Below are positions 9,470 through 17,520 of a stretch of 64,000 nucleotides of DNA, in pieces. Under the pieces are notes generated by a model, which saw only the letters and a list, made by a program, of their open reading frames with translations, was not told the DNA's origin and did no database searches. Source of the DNA: Sphingomonas sp. 3P27F8 (GTDB taxonomy: Bacteria > Pseudomonadota > Alphaproteobacteria > Sphingomonadales > Sphingomonadaceae). Made by a program: the position numbers and the translations under genes. The DNA lies in contig NZ_SCNL01000007.1 of assembly GCF_005502745.1 (NCBI RefSeq), forward strand, positions 62,001-126,000, written 5' to 3'. Every line of letters starts with the position of its first letter. The stretch's first letter is position 1.

Positions 9470-10084
9470 ATGTTCACCGGGATCGTAACCGACATCGGCA
9501 CCATCAGCGCGGTGGAATCGCGCGGCGATCTGCGCGTAATCGTCGATACCGCTTATGACACGACCGGAATCGATCTCGGCGCATCCATCTCCTGCTCCGG
9601 CGTGTGCCTGACGGTGATAGACAAGGGCCCGGGCTGGTTCGCGGTCGATGTTTCGGGCGAGACCGCCAGCCGTACTGCGCAGGGCCAATGGAGCGCGGGC
9701 CGCCGCCTCAATCTCGAGCGCGCAATGAAGCTTGGAGACGAGCTCGGCGGACATATCGTGACGGGTCATGTCGATGGCGTTGCGGAGGTGATCGGCATCT
9801 GCCCGGAAGGCGATTCGCGCCGCATCGGATTCCGCATCACCTCGGATATTGCGCCGTTTCTCGCCAGCAAGGGATCGGTCACGGTCGATGGCGTGTCGCT
9901 GACGGTCAACGCGGTCTCGGATCAGGACGACGGCAGCACCCATTTCTCGATCAACCTCATCCCGCATACCCAGACTGTGACGACGCTGGGCGGTCTCACT
10001 CCGGGGCAGGCGGTCAACATCGAGATCGATGTCCTCGCCCGTTACATGCAACGAATGGAGCATTATCGTGTCAAAGCCGGCTGA
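9470..10084 (+). CDS. ribE: Riboflavin synthase (alpha subunit type)
   Basis: A 204-residue enzyme that dismutates two molecules of 6,7-dimethyl-8-ribityllumazine to riboflavin. It starts with the diagnostic MFTGIVTDIGTI, and has two similar beta-barrel repeats, each with a conserved lumazine-binding set (SCSGVCLTV in the first, VTVDGVSLTVN in the second) plus HIVTGHVDG. The gene lies 17 bp after ribD and overlaps the GTG start of the next gene by 17 bp, which points to one operon. Confidence 0.96.
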   Translation: MFTGIVTDIGTISAVESRGDLRVIVDTAYDTTGIDLGASISCSGVCLTVIDKGPGWFAVDVSGETASRTAQGQWSAGRRLNLERAMKLGDELGGHIVTGHVDGVAEVIGICPEGDSRRIGFRITSDIAPFLASKGSVTVDGVSLTVNAVSDQDDGSTHFSINLIPHTQTVTTLGGLTPGQAVNIEIDVLARYMQRMEHYRVKAG

Positions 10085-11225
10085 ACTCGCGCGCCTGCGC
10101 CACGCCTTCCTCTCCTCCCCCGAGGAGATTATCGAGGAGGCGAAGAACGGCCGCATGTTCATTCTCGTCGATGACGAGGATCGCGAGAATGAGGGCGATC
10201 TCGTCATTCCGGCGCAGATGGCGACGCCGGAAAAGGTGAACTTCATGGCCAGGCATGGCCGCGGGCTGATCTGCCTCGCGCTCACCAAATCTCGCGTCGA
10301 TCAGCTCGGCCTTGATCTGATGAGCCGTCATAACGGCACGCGGCACGAAACCGCCTTCACCGTTTCCATCGAGGCGCGCGACGGTGTTACCACCGGCATC
10401 TCCGCCGCCGATCGCGCGCGCACGATCGCTGTAGCGATCGACGCGTCCAAGAGCCGTGAGGAGATCGTGACGCCGGGCCACGTCTTCCCGTTAGTGGCGC
10501 GCGACGGTGGCGTGCTGGTTCGCGCTGGCCACACGGAGGCGGCGGTCGATGTTTCGCGACTGGCCGGCCTCAACCCGTCGGGCGTGATCTGTGAGATCAT
10601 GAACGACGACGGGACGATGTCTCGAATGGACGATCTCGTCTCTTTTGCGCAACTCCACAACCTCAGGATCGGGACGATCCGCGACCTTATCGCCTACCGC
10701 CGTCGCTACGATCATCTGGTCGAAAAACAAGCGGAAATGACATTCGAATCGCGCTGGGGCGGCACGTGGCGCGGCCTCACCTTTTTCAACAAGGCGACCG
10801 GCGACGAGACGATCGCCTTGGTAAAAGGCCGTATTGACCCGACCAAGCCCACGCTGGTGCGGATGCACACCGCCAGCTTCTTCGTCGATATGTTCGGCGA
10901 GCAATCCGACCGTGCCGACATGCTTTCGCGCTCGATGGAAATGATCGCGGAAGAGGGCGCGGGGGTGATCGTTGTCATCAACCGCCCGATGAAGGGCGCG
11001 GTCACGCGCTTCATCAGGGCGCGCGCCGATGGCAAGGTCGCCGGTGAGCCCGAGATTGACGAACTGCGCGATTACGGCGTCGGCGCGCAGATCCTTGCGG
11101 AGCTTGGTGTGGAAGAGATGGTGCTGCTTACCAACTCTCACCACGCATTGATCGGGCTGGAGGGCTATGGCCTGTCGATCGTCGCCGAACGCTCGATCAC
11201 CGGCACCGGCACCGGCACTGCCTGA
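10068..11225 (+). CDS. ribB: 3,4-dihydroxy-2-butanone-4-phosphate synthase with degenerate RibA domain (RibBX type)
   Basis: About 385 residues. Residues 1-215 form a complete DHBP synthase: [12 protein letters not shown] metal/substrate loop and [11 protein letters not shown], with GHVFPL and RAGHTEA later. The remainder aligns with GTP cyclohydrolase II but the segment that should hold the three zinc cysteines and SECLTGD reads [21 protein letters not shown], with no cysteines. So the second domain should be unable to act on GTP. Such fusions have been called RibBX. I chose the GTG at 10068 ([10 protein letters not shown]), inside the ribE end. An intact ribA is at 46591-47640. Confidence 0.9.
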   Translation: MSKPAELARLRHAFLSSPEEIIEEAKNGRMFILVDDEDRENEGDLVIPAQMATPEKVNFMARHGRGLICLALTKSRVDQLGLDLMSRHNGTRHETAFTVSIEARDGVTTGISAADRARTIAVAIDASKSREEIVTPGHVFPLVARDGGVLVRAGHTEAAVDVSRLAGLNPSGVICEIMNDDGTMSRMDDLVSFAQLHNLRIGTIRDLIAYRRRYDHLVEKQAEMTFESRWGGTWRGLTFFNKATGDETIALVKGRIDPTKPTLVRMHTASFFVDMFGEQSDRADMLSRSMEMIAEEGAGVIVVINRPMKGAVTRFIRARADGKVAGEPEIDELRDYGVGAQILAELGVEEMVLLTNSHHALIGLEGYGLSIVAERSITGTGTGTA

Positions 11226-11251
11226 ATCTCACGGCAACAGGAAAATCACAC

Positions 11252-11671
11252 ATGGCGCGCATTCTCATCGTCGAAGCCCGCTTCTACGATCACCTCAACG
11301 ACATGCTGATTGCCGGCGCGCGCGCAGCGATCGAGAGCGCCGGGCATCAGGCGGAAGTCGTCACAGTGCCTGGCGCGCTCGAGGTGCCCGGTGCAATTGC
11401 TATGGCGGCCGAGTCGGGGCGTTATGACGGCTATGTCGCGCTCGGCGTGGTCATCCGTGGCGAAACCTACCATTTCGAGATCGTCTCGAACGAGAGCGCG
11501 CGTGGCATCATGGCGCTGACGATGGACGGCCTTCCGATCGGCAACGGCATCCTGACGACCGAGAATGAGGAACAGGCGATCCGCCGCGCCGATCCGGCCC
11601 AGCTCGACAAGGGTGGCGGCGCGGCCCAAGCGGCGCTCGCGATGCTTCAATTGCGCGAACAATTCAGCTGA
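11252..11671 (+). CDS. ribH: 6,7-dimethyl-8-ribityllumazine synthase
   Basis: A 139-residue lumazine synthase that condenses the RibB product with the RibD/phosphatase product. Visible family marks are EARFYDHL at the N-terminus, the GALEVPGAI loop, [14 protein letters not shown] with the catalytic histidine, and [11 protein letters not shown] near the C-terminus. It closes the riboflavin gene row ribD-ribE-ribBX-ribH. No FMN riboswitch consensus was seen upstream of any of these genes. Confidence 0.96.
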   Translation: MARILIVEARFYDHLNDMLIAGARAAIESAGHQAEVVTVPGALEVPGAIAMAAESGRYDGYVALGVVIRGETYHFEIVSNESARGIMALTMDGLPIGNGILTTENEEQAIRRADPAQLDKGGGAAQAALAMLQLREQFS

Positions 11672-11672
11672 C

Positions 11673-11944
11673 ATGGCGATCGAGCCTCCAGCGCCGCGTT
11701 ATCGTATGTGGAGCGCGGGCCGTGGCTAGAAGTGATCGATACGCGGGCATCCCGTTCGCCGCCGACTGGTCAAACTGTGCTGGCGTCGATCGCTCGGCAT
11801 GACCTCGGCGTCGGGCTCGCCGCAGGCCCATCTTTCACAACAATGCGCCGTTACGACGCCAAGGCACGACGGAAAATTCAACTCGATGCGGCGGGCGCCG
11901 CCACCTTCGACCGCGGGCGCCTGATCGCGTTTGCGGCAAGATGA
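11673..11944 (+). pseudogene. Small protein gene with a probable single-base frameshift
   Basis: An ATG two bases after ribH opens MAIEPPAPRYR and runs into a stop after 18 codons. The next frame, entered at GTG 11708, continues VERGPWLEVIDT and stays open to a TGA at 11942-11944. Adding one base near 11707 would join them into one protein reading through RYR-(I/V)-VERGPWLEVIDT, as I recall for short sphingomonad proteins next to ribH. Either a real frameshift or a sequencing error explains it; alternatively translation starts at GTG 11708 and encodes 78 residues. Function is unknown. Confidence 0.45.
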
Positions 11945-12144
11945 TCTGGTTAGTTGCGGTGATCTGGCAGCTTGCGCTCTCGGTGCTGGCGCTGTTGCTG
12001 TTCGCCCGCAACGGCGTGCCCGCCTGGCCCCGCAGACGCATCAAAGCCTGGCGGGGCCGGTACGTGCGCTGCCCGCGCGTCGCTTCCGTAACGGAAGCGA
12101 CGCGCGAAGGCGTTCAGGCGACCGAGGCTTCCAGTGCCGGGTAG
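11941..12144 (+). CDS. Short hydrophobic ORF, possibly the membrane end of the preceding gene
   Basis: The ATG at 11941 overlaps the preceding stop as ATGA. The frame begins with a clear transmembrane helix (IWLVAVIWQLALSVLALLLF) followed by a basic tail (PRRRIKAWRGRYVR). It then runs straight through the 33 bp perfect hairpin at 12074 and into the end of the convergent oxidoreductase, so the last 20 or so residues are unlikely to be authentic. It may be a separate gene coupled to the one before, or the C-terminal part of the same gene after a second frameshift. Confidence 0.35.
   Translation: MIWLVAVIWQLALSVLALLLFARNGVPAWPRRRIKAWRGRYVRCPRVASVTEATREGVQATEASSAG
12074..12106. terminator. Perfect 16-bp hairpin between convergent genes
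   Basis: Arms CGCGCGTCGCTTCCGT and ACGGAAGCGACGCGCG flank a single central base. The hairpin sits just past the ribH side genes and 8 bases beyond the stop of the convergent oxidoreductase (12114). There is no T tract on either strand, so it may act as a bidirectional 3'-end or pause structure, not a classic intrinsic terminator. Confidence 0.55.
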
Positions 12145-13190
12145 TCAACATAACCCTCCGGCCCCGGCTGATAGAAGGTTTTCGGATTCGGGGTGTTGAG
12201 CGGTGCGCCAAGCTGGAATCGTTCGACCAGATCAGGATTGGCAATGAACAGCCGCCCCCAGCTTATCGCATCGGCGACGCCGGAATCGAGATCGGCCTGC
12301 GCTGAAACAGGGGTGTAATCCTGAATGAGCACCAGCGGCTGCCGGAAGGCCTCTCGGATCTTCGGGCTAAGCTTGGGTACATTCGTGCTGCCAAAGGTGC
12401 CGTCGGGCGCCTGCTCACGCAATTCCAGAAAGGCGATTCCAAGCGCATCTAGCGCACGCACCGCTGGCAGAAATACTTTTTCAGGAGCGCTGTCGTCAGC
12501 GCCTTGCGATTCGCCATTGGCCGACAAGCGGACAGAAGTGCGGCCGGCGCCGATTTCCGCCACCACGCGCTCGGCCGCTTCCCGCAACAGCCGAATGCGG
12601 TTTTCAGGCGCGCCGCCATATTCGTCCTCGCGCAGATTGGTGCCGTCGCGCAGGAACTGATCGATGAAATAGCCATTCGCGGCATGGATCTGCACCCCGT
12701 CGAACCCTGCCGAGATGGCATTGCGCGCGGCAGCGGCATAATCGTCCAGCGTCTGGCGGATGTCATCCAGCGTCGCCGCACGCGGCTGGTCGTACGGGTT
12801 TTTCTCCGGCACGGCGTACGGCGCGCGCAATGTGGAGGAAGATAGAGACTGCAAGCCGGTCACGTCTGGCCGTGCCAGGCGGCCCATGTGCCACAGCTGT
12901 GCTATAATCCGTCCGCCCGCGCTATGTACTGCTTCCGTAACAGGCTTCCACGCTTCGACCTGCTCCTCGGTCCAGAGGCCCGGCGCGTTCGGCCAGCCAA
13001 GACCCTGCCGGCTAATTCCAGTCGCCTCGCTGATGATAAGACCGGCGCTGGCGCGCTGGCGATAATATTCTATCATCAATTCGGTTGGCACATGATCGCT
13101 AGTGGCGCGCGTACGGGTCAGTGGCGCCATGATAATACGGTTGGGCGCGTGGATCGCGCCGAGTGCGATGGGATCGAACAAAGTGGGCAT
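12114..13190 (-). CDS. NADH:flavin oxidoreductase / alkene reductase (old yellow enzyme family)
   Basis: A 358-residue FMN-dependent TIM-barrel enzyme of the OYE/NemA family, which reduces activated C=C bonds of enals, enones, maleimides or nitro compounds with NAD(P)H. Family marks are the N-terminal NRIIMAPLTRTRA, the loop QLWHMGRLARPD, the substrate-binding HAANGYFIDQFL near residue 183, and the C-terminal DAISWGRLFIANPDL. Length is typical of the NemA class. It stands as a single gene and is divergent from the DMT exporter. Physiological substrate is unknown. Confidence 0.9.
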   Translation of the reverse strand: MPTLFDPIALGAIHAPNRIIMAPLTRTRATSDHVPTELMIEYYRQRASAGLIISEATGISRQGLGWPNAPGLWTEEQVEAWKPVTEAVHSAGGRIIAQLWHMGRLARPDVTGLQSLSSSTLRAPYAVPEKNPYDQPRAATLDDIRQTLDDYAAAARNAISAGFDGVQIHAANGYFIDQFLRDGTNLREDEYGGAPENRIRLLREAAERVVAEIGAGRTSVRLSANGESQGADDSAPEKVFLPAVRALDALGIAFLELREQAPDGTFGSTNVPKLSPKIREAFRQPLVLIQDYTPVSAQADLDSGVADAISWGRLFIANPDLVERFQLGAPLNTPNPKTFYQPGPEGYVDYPALEASVA

Positions 13191-13252
13191 ATTTCCCCTT
13201 TCGGTTGCTCATTGCTACCTGACGGGACGGACATAGGCAGTTACACCGCGCT

Positions 13253-14164
13253 ATGCATCAAGCCACTACCCCAAGAAAAGCTATCCTTGGCGCAAGCAAC
13301 CCCACACTCGCGTTCCTTGCCCTCATAGCCGGCAACGTGGCGCTCGCATTCGGGCCGTGGTTCGTCCGGATGACCGACGTTGGTCCGGTCGCGGCAGGAT
13401 TCTGGCGTATCGCATTGGCTGCGCCGCTGCTGCTGTTGCTCGCAGGGATGACCGGGAGTCGCCCGTTCGCGGAGGCGAAGGGGCTTTGGTGGGTGCTGGG
13501 AGGATCCGGGCTGCTATTCGCAGGCGATCTCGGCGCTTGGCACCTCGGTATCCACCATACCAAGCTCGCGAATGCCACCCTGTTGGGCAATTGCGCCTCG
13601 CTGATCTATCCGATCTACGGCTTCGTCGTCGCCCGTGCGTGGCCAGCCCGCAGACAGGGCGCCGCACTGGTGATAGCGCTGGTCGGCGCGGTGGTATTGA
13701 TGGGGCGTTCGGCGCAGGTGTCGCCGCAGAATTTGCTCGGCGATCTGCTATGCGTGGTCGCGGGCGTCCTTTACGCTGGCTATTTCATTTTGATGGCGCG
13801 GGCACGGGTGACAATGCTGCCGCTCCCGGCGCTGGCGCTTTCCTCGATCGCCGCTATCCCGCCCCTGTTGATAGCATCGATCGCCCTGGGCGAGAAAGTG
13901 ATGCCCGGAAGCTGGACCCCACTCGTCACGCTGGCGCTCGCCAGCCAGGTGCTTGGCCAGGGATTGATGATCTATGCGCTGGGTGCGCTCAGCCCGCTGG
14001 TCATCGGGCTTGCGCTGCTCGTCCAGCCAATCGTCGCCGCTGCGATCGGTTGGAGCGTCTATAATGAGCGGCTTGCCTTGCCTGACCTTGTCGGCGCGTT
14101 GCTGATCGCCGTCGCGCTGGTACTGGTGCGCCGTTCGCCGCGCAGTGATAGGAAGGCTGCATGA
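13253..14164 (+). CDS. DMT-superfamily transporter with two EamA domains
   Basis: A 303-residue protein with about ten hydrophobic helices in two EamA repeats; the second repeat begins near residue 163 (LLGDLLCVVAGVLYAGYFIL). EamA proteins are inner-membrane exporters of amino acids or metabolites, but the substrate cannot be inferred. The N-terminal conserved region ALAFGPWFVRMTDVGPVAAGFWR is a common DMT pattern. Its stop overlaps the coq9 start as ATGA (14161-14164). Confidence 0.88.
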   Translation: MHQATTPRKAILGASNPTLAFLALIAGNVALAFGPWFVRMTDVGPVAAGFWRIALAAPLLLLLAGMTGSRPFAEAKGLWWVLGGSGLLFAGDLGAWHLGIHHTKLANATLLGNCASLIYPIYGFVVARAWPARRQGAALVIALVGAVVLMGRSAQVSPQNLLGDLLCVVAGVLYAGYFILMARARVTMLPLPALALSSIAAIPPLLIASIALGEKVMPGSWTPLVTLALASQVLGQGLMIYALGALSPLVIGLALLVQPIVAAAIGWSVYNERLALPDLVGALLIAVALVLVRRSPRSDRKAA

Positions 14165-14817
14165 CCGATCAGACCGACGCCACCCTCGACGAGATCCGTA
14201 TCGCGCTGGCGCTGCCGATTGCCGCCAATGCCGCGTTCGACGGCTGGGGGGCAGCAGCACGAGATCTTGCTGCCGATTCGCATGAGGTCGACCGAGACAT
14301 CGCGGCGCTAGCACTGCCCGACGCGCCAGCGATGATCGACGCCTGGTTCGCCGCCATCGACGCGACGATGCTGGCGCAGGTTCCGGTCGAGCGATGCAGC
14401 GCGATGAAAATCCGCGAGCGGATCGCGGCGCTCGTCGGCGCAAGGATCGACGCCATTGCGCCACATCGCGAATCGCTGCGACGCGCCTTGGCCATTCTTG
14501 CGTTGCCTCAAAACATCGTTCTGGGCACGCGGCTCGGCTGGCGCGCCGCAGATACGATCTGGCGCGCGGCGGGCGATAGCGCCACCGATTACAATCATTA
14601 TACCAAGCGCTCGATCCTGCTCGGCGTCTATGCCGCAACGATGACGGTACTGCTGGACGACGACAGTGAAGGCCAGGTCGAAACACGCGCCTTCCTCGCC
14701 CGTCGGATCGAGGGGATCATGCGGTTCGAAAAGGCGAAGTCCGGCTTTATCCGGCGCACCCGGCATCGGCCCAGTCTATCACGCTTTATCGGCAGACTTC
14801 GCTATCCGGTCGCTTGA
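14161..14817 (+). CDS. COQ9 family ubiquinone biosynthesis protein
   Basis: A 218-residue all-helical protein related to COQ9, a lipid-binding partner that presents ubiquinone intermediates to the hydroxylases of the pathway. Recognisable stretches are KIRERIAALV, LRRALAILALPQN and the C-terminal ATDYNHYTKRSILLGVYAAT. COQ9 descends from the TetR fold but has no DNA-binding helix-turn-helix here. It is translationally coupled to the DMT transporter upstream. The last 40 residues are basic. Confidence 0.85.
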   Translation: MTDQTDATLDEIRIALALPIAANAAFDGWGAAARDLAADSHEVDRDIAALALPDAPAMIDAWFAAIDATMLAQVPVERCSAMKIRERIAALVGARIDAIAPHRESLRRALAILALPQNIVLGTRLGWRAADTIWRAAGDSATDYNHYTKRSILLGVYAATMTVLLDDDSEGQVETRAFLARRIEGIMRFEKAKSGFIRRTRHRPSLSRFIGRLRYPVA

Positions 14818-14825
14818 CCTGAAAG

Positions 14826-14844
14826 GCAATTGATAATCGTTCGC
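14826..14844 (+). promoter_or_regulatory. Candidate Fur/iron-responsive operator upstream of feoAB
   Basis: The 19-mer GCAATTGATAATCGTTCGC matches the classical Fur box (GATAATGATAATCATTATC) at 13 of 19 positions, with the core TGATAATC intact. It lies 20 bases before the GTG of feoA. This is a by-eye match, and alphaproteobacteria may use Fur or the Irr/RirA regulators. Confidence 0.4.
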
Positions 14845-14864
14845 AGCATCGTTAGATCGTAGCC

Positions 14865-15116
14865 GTGCTCGCGTCCGTTCCCAGCCTCGAATCGCTGCCG
14901 CTGCGTCATCGCGGAACGATCGCTGCGATCGCATGGGATCGGCTGGCGGCACCAGAAGCGCGGCGGCTGCGTGAGCTTGGTTTTGACGAGGGCGTCAATG
15001 TCGAGGTGCTCCATCGCGCGACTCTCGGGCGTGGGCCGATCGCCTGCCGCATCGGGCGAATGACGGTGGCGCTGCGCCGTTCTGTCGCAGCCGCGATCAC
15101 CGTTAGCCTCGGATAA
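14865..15116 (+). CDS. feoA: Ferrous iron transport protein FeoA
   Basis: An 83-residue SH3-like protein that assists the ferrous iron transporter FeoB at the cytoplasmic face. The family pattern is LPLRHRGTIAAIAWDRLAAPEARRLRELGFDEG, followed by V-E-V-L and the terminal IACRIGRMTVALRRSVAAAI. The start is GTG. Its stop TAA shares the A with the feoB ATG (TAATG), so the two are coupled. Confidence 0.9.
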   Translation: MLASVPSLESLPLRHRGTIAAIAWDRLAAPEARRLRELGFDEGVNVEVLHRATLGRGPIACRIGRMTVALRRSVAAAITVSLG

Positions 15117-16975
15117 TGACGACGCTCCCGCTTGTCGCGCTGGTCGGCAATCCCAATGCCGGCAAGAGCGCCCTTTTTAACGCCTTGACCGGCGCGCGGC
15201 AAAAGGTGGGCAACTACCCCGGCGTGACCGTCGAGCGGCATTCCGGGCGGCTCGCGCTCGATGACGGCCGCCCGATCGAGCTGGTCGATCTGCCGGGTGC
15301 GTACAGTCTCGAGCCATCGTCGCCGGACGAGCGCGTCACTCGCGACGTGGTGACCGGAACGCAAGCCGGCGAGCGGCTGCCTGACGCACTGATCGTGGTG
15401 GTGGACGCTGCCAACCTCGACAATCACCTGCGCTTCACGCTGCAGCTCGTCGCACTCGGCCTGCCGGTCGTGGTGGCGCTTAACATGATCGATCTTGCAG
15501 AGCGCGACGGGCTCACACTCGATCCTGCGGTGCTTGCACGCGAACTGGGCGTTCCCGTCGTGCCTACGGTGGCGGTGCGCAAACGTGGGCTCGACGCGCT
15601 GCGCCGGGAATTGACGCTGGCGATCGATGAAAGTGCAGCCATCGTGTTGCGTCCTTCCGACGGCCGCGTGGAGGAGGATATCGCCGCGCTCCAGCGCCGT
15701 GCGAGGGCGATCTCGGCCGGAGCAACGCTCAGCGAGACGCCGGTGCGCCGCTGGACACACCTGCTCGATGCAGTTGCATTGCATCCGGTCGCGGGGCCGA
15801 TCTTGCTGCTGACATTGCTGTTCATCATGTTCCAGGCGGTGTTCAGCTGGTCTGAAGCGCCGATCAGCCTGATCGAGGATGCGTTCAAGGCGCTGGAAGC
15901 TTGGGTCACCTCGCTGATGCCAAACGGCATCCTGCGCTCGCTGATTACCGACGGGGTGATCGCTGGAGTTGGCGCGGTTGTGGTGTTCCTTCCACAAATC
16001 CTGATCCTGTTCCTGTTCATCCTGGTGCTGGAGGCGACCGGCTACATGGTTCGCGCCGCGTTCCTGATGGACCGGCTGATGGCCAGCGTCGGGCTATCCG
16101 GTCGCGCTTTCATCCCGCTGCTTTCCAGCTTCGCCTGCGCGGTGCCCGGTATCATGGCGACGCGCACGATCGATGACGAAAAGGACAGGCTGACCACGAT
16201 CCTGATCGCACCGCTGATGACCTGCTCGGCACGGTTGCCGGTATATACGATCATCATCGGCGCGTTCATTCCTAACACCCGGATACTGCCATTCGTGGGG
16301 TTGCAGGGGCTGGTGCTGCTGGGGCTGTATTTGATGGGTATCGTCGGCGCTTTCTGCGCTGCGCTGCTGCTTCGCCGGACAGTTACGAAGGGCTCGTCAT
16401 CCGGCTTCATGATGGAAATGCCGAAATATCAGTGGCCACGCGCCGGTGACGTGTTGCTCGGGCTGTGGAGCCGTGCCGCGATCTTTCTCAAGCGTGCCGG
16501 CACGATCATCGCGCTGACAACCGTTATCCTATGGGCTTTGCTGAGTTTCCCCCGCGCACCCGAAGGTCAAAGCCAGGTCGATCATTCGATCGCCGGCCGC
16601 ATCGCGAGCGGGGTCGAGGTGGTCGTGAAGCCGATCGGCTTCAACCGCGACATCGCGCTGGCGCTGATCCCGGCGATGGCGGCGCGTGAAGTCGCGGTAT
16701 CGGCGATCGGCACCGTCTATGCCGTGGACGATGCGGAATCGGACAAGGGCAAGGGCACGATCGTGGAGAATCTGCGCCGTCGTTGGTCGCTGCCGACCGC
16801 GCTCGCTTTCCTGATGTGGTTTGTATTCGCCCCGCAGTGCATCTCCACGATCGCCGTCACCCGTCGGGAAACGAATGGGTGGAAATGGCCACTCTTCATG
16901 ATTGGCTATCTCTTCGCCGCCGCCTACATCATGGCAGGAATCACATACTGGCTCGCGGTTGCCGCGGGTCTCTGA
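15116..16975 (+). CDS. feoB: Ferrous iron transporter FeoB
   Basis: A 619-residue inner-membrane Fe2+ transporter. The N-terminal G domain has GNPNAGKSALFNAL (G1), the T of VGNYPGVTVE (G2), DLPGAYSL (G3) and NMIDLAERDG (G4). After a helical spacer, the membrane part carries the two Gate motifs, including SFACAVPGIMATRT near 343 and PAMAAREVAVSAIGTVY near 520. It is somewhat shorter than E. coli FeoB (773 aa), as is common in alphaproteobacteria. feoC is absent. Iron control by the box ahead of feoA is likely. Confidence 0.96.
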   Translation: MTTLPLVALVGNPNAGKSALFNALTGARQKVGNYPGVTVERHSGRLALDDGRPIELVDLPGAYSLEPSSPDERVTRDVVTGTQAGERLPDALIVVVDAANLDNHLRFTLQLVALGLPVVVALNMIDLAERDGLTLDPAVLARELGVPVVPTVAVRKRGLDALRRELTLAIDESAAIVLRPSDGRVEEDIAALQRRARAISAGATLSETPVRRWTHLLDAVALHPVAGPILLLTLLFIMFQAVFSWSEAPISLIEDAFKALEAWVTSLMPNGILRSLITDGVIAGVGAVVVFLPQILILFLFILVLEATGYMVRAAFLMDRLMASVGLSGRAFIPLLSSFACAVPGIMATRTIDDEKDRLTTILIAPLMTCSARLPVYTIIIGAFIPNTRILPFVGLQGLVLLGLYLMGIVGAFCAALLLRRTVTKGSSSGFMMEMPKYQWPRAGDVLLGLWSRAAIFLKRAGTIIALTTVILWALLSFPRAPEGQSQVDHSIAGRIASGVEVVVKPIGFNRDIALALIPAMAAREVAVSAIGTVYAVDDAESDKGKGTIVENLRRRWSLPTALAFLMWFVFAPQCISTIAVTRRETNGWKWPLFMIGYLFAAAYIMAGITYWLAVAAGL

Positions 16976-16984
16976 GGGGCTCAA

Positions 16985-17512
16985 ATGGCAGGCAGCGTCA
17001 ACAAGGTAATTCTCGTCGGTAACCTGGGGCGGGATCCCGAATCACGCACGTTTCAGAATGGCGGGAAGGTTGTGAACCTGCGCATTGCCACCTCCGAGAC
17101 GTGGAAGGATCGCAACAGTGGCGAGCGCAAGGAACGCACCGAGTGGCATTCTGTCGCGATTTTCAATGAAGGTCTCGCCAACGTTGCCGAGCGCTTTCTG
17201 CGCAAGGGATCGAAGGTCTATATCGAGGGGCAGCTTCAGACGCGTAAGTGGCAGGACCAGCAAGGTCAGGACCGCTATTCGACCGAAATCGTGCTGCAAG
17301 GCTTCAACAGCGTGCTGACGATGCTCGATGGCGCGGCAGGTGCCGGCGGTGCGGCGGCCGGTGGCGGCGGCGGCCGAGACGACTGGGGCGGCGCGAACGA
17401 TTTCGGCAGCGCCTCGTCAAGTGGCGCCGCAGGGAACAAAGGCGGCGGTGGCGGTTTCGGACAGAGCCGTGGCGGCTTCGCAGAAGACCTCGACGACGAT
17501 GTTCCGTTCTAA
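16985..17512 (+). CDS. ssb: Single-stranded DNA-binding protein
   Basis: A 175-residue SSB with an N-terminal OB fold ([23 protein letters not shown] to about residue 110), a glycine-rich flexible linker with GGAAAGGGGG and SSSGAAGN stretches, and the acidic tip DLDDDVPF, which docks replication and repair enzymes. Residues W54 and W88 region ([19 protein letters not shown]) match the DNA-stacking positions. Ends just before the Shine-Dalgarno of the next gene. Confidence 0.97.
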   Translation: MAGSVNKVILVGNLGRDPESRTFQNGGKVVNLRIATSETWKDRNSGERKERTEWHSVAIFNEGLANVAERFLRKGSKVYIEGQLQTRKWQDQQGQDRYSTEIVLQGFNSVLTMLDGAAGAGGAAAGGGGGRDDWGGANDFGSASSSGAAGNKGGGGGFGQSRGGFAEDLDDDVPF

Positions 17513-17520
17513 GGAGGCCC

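Noticed and set aside
17248..17520. Extended N-terminus of the HWE kinase in the open frame upstream of GTG 17521
   Set aside because: It lies inside ssb in another frame, is arginine-rich, and AAGGAGG is placed for GTG 17521.
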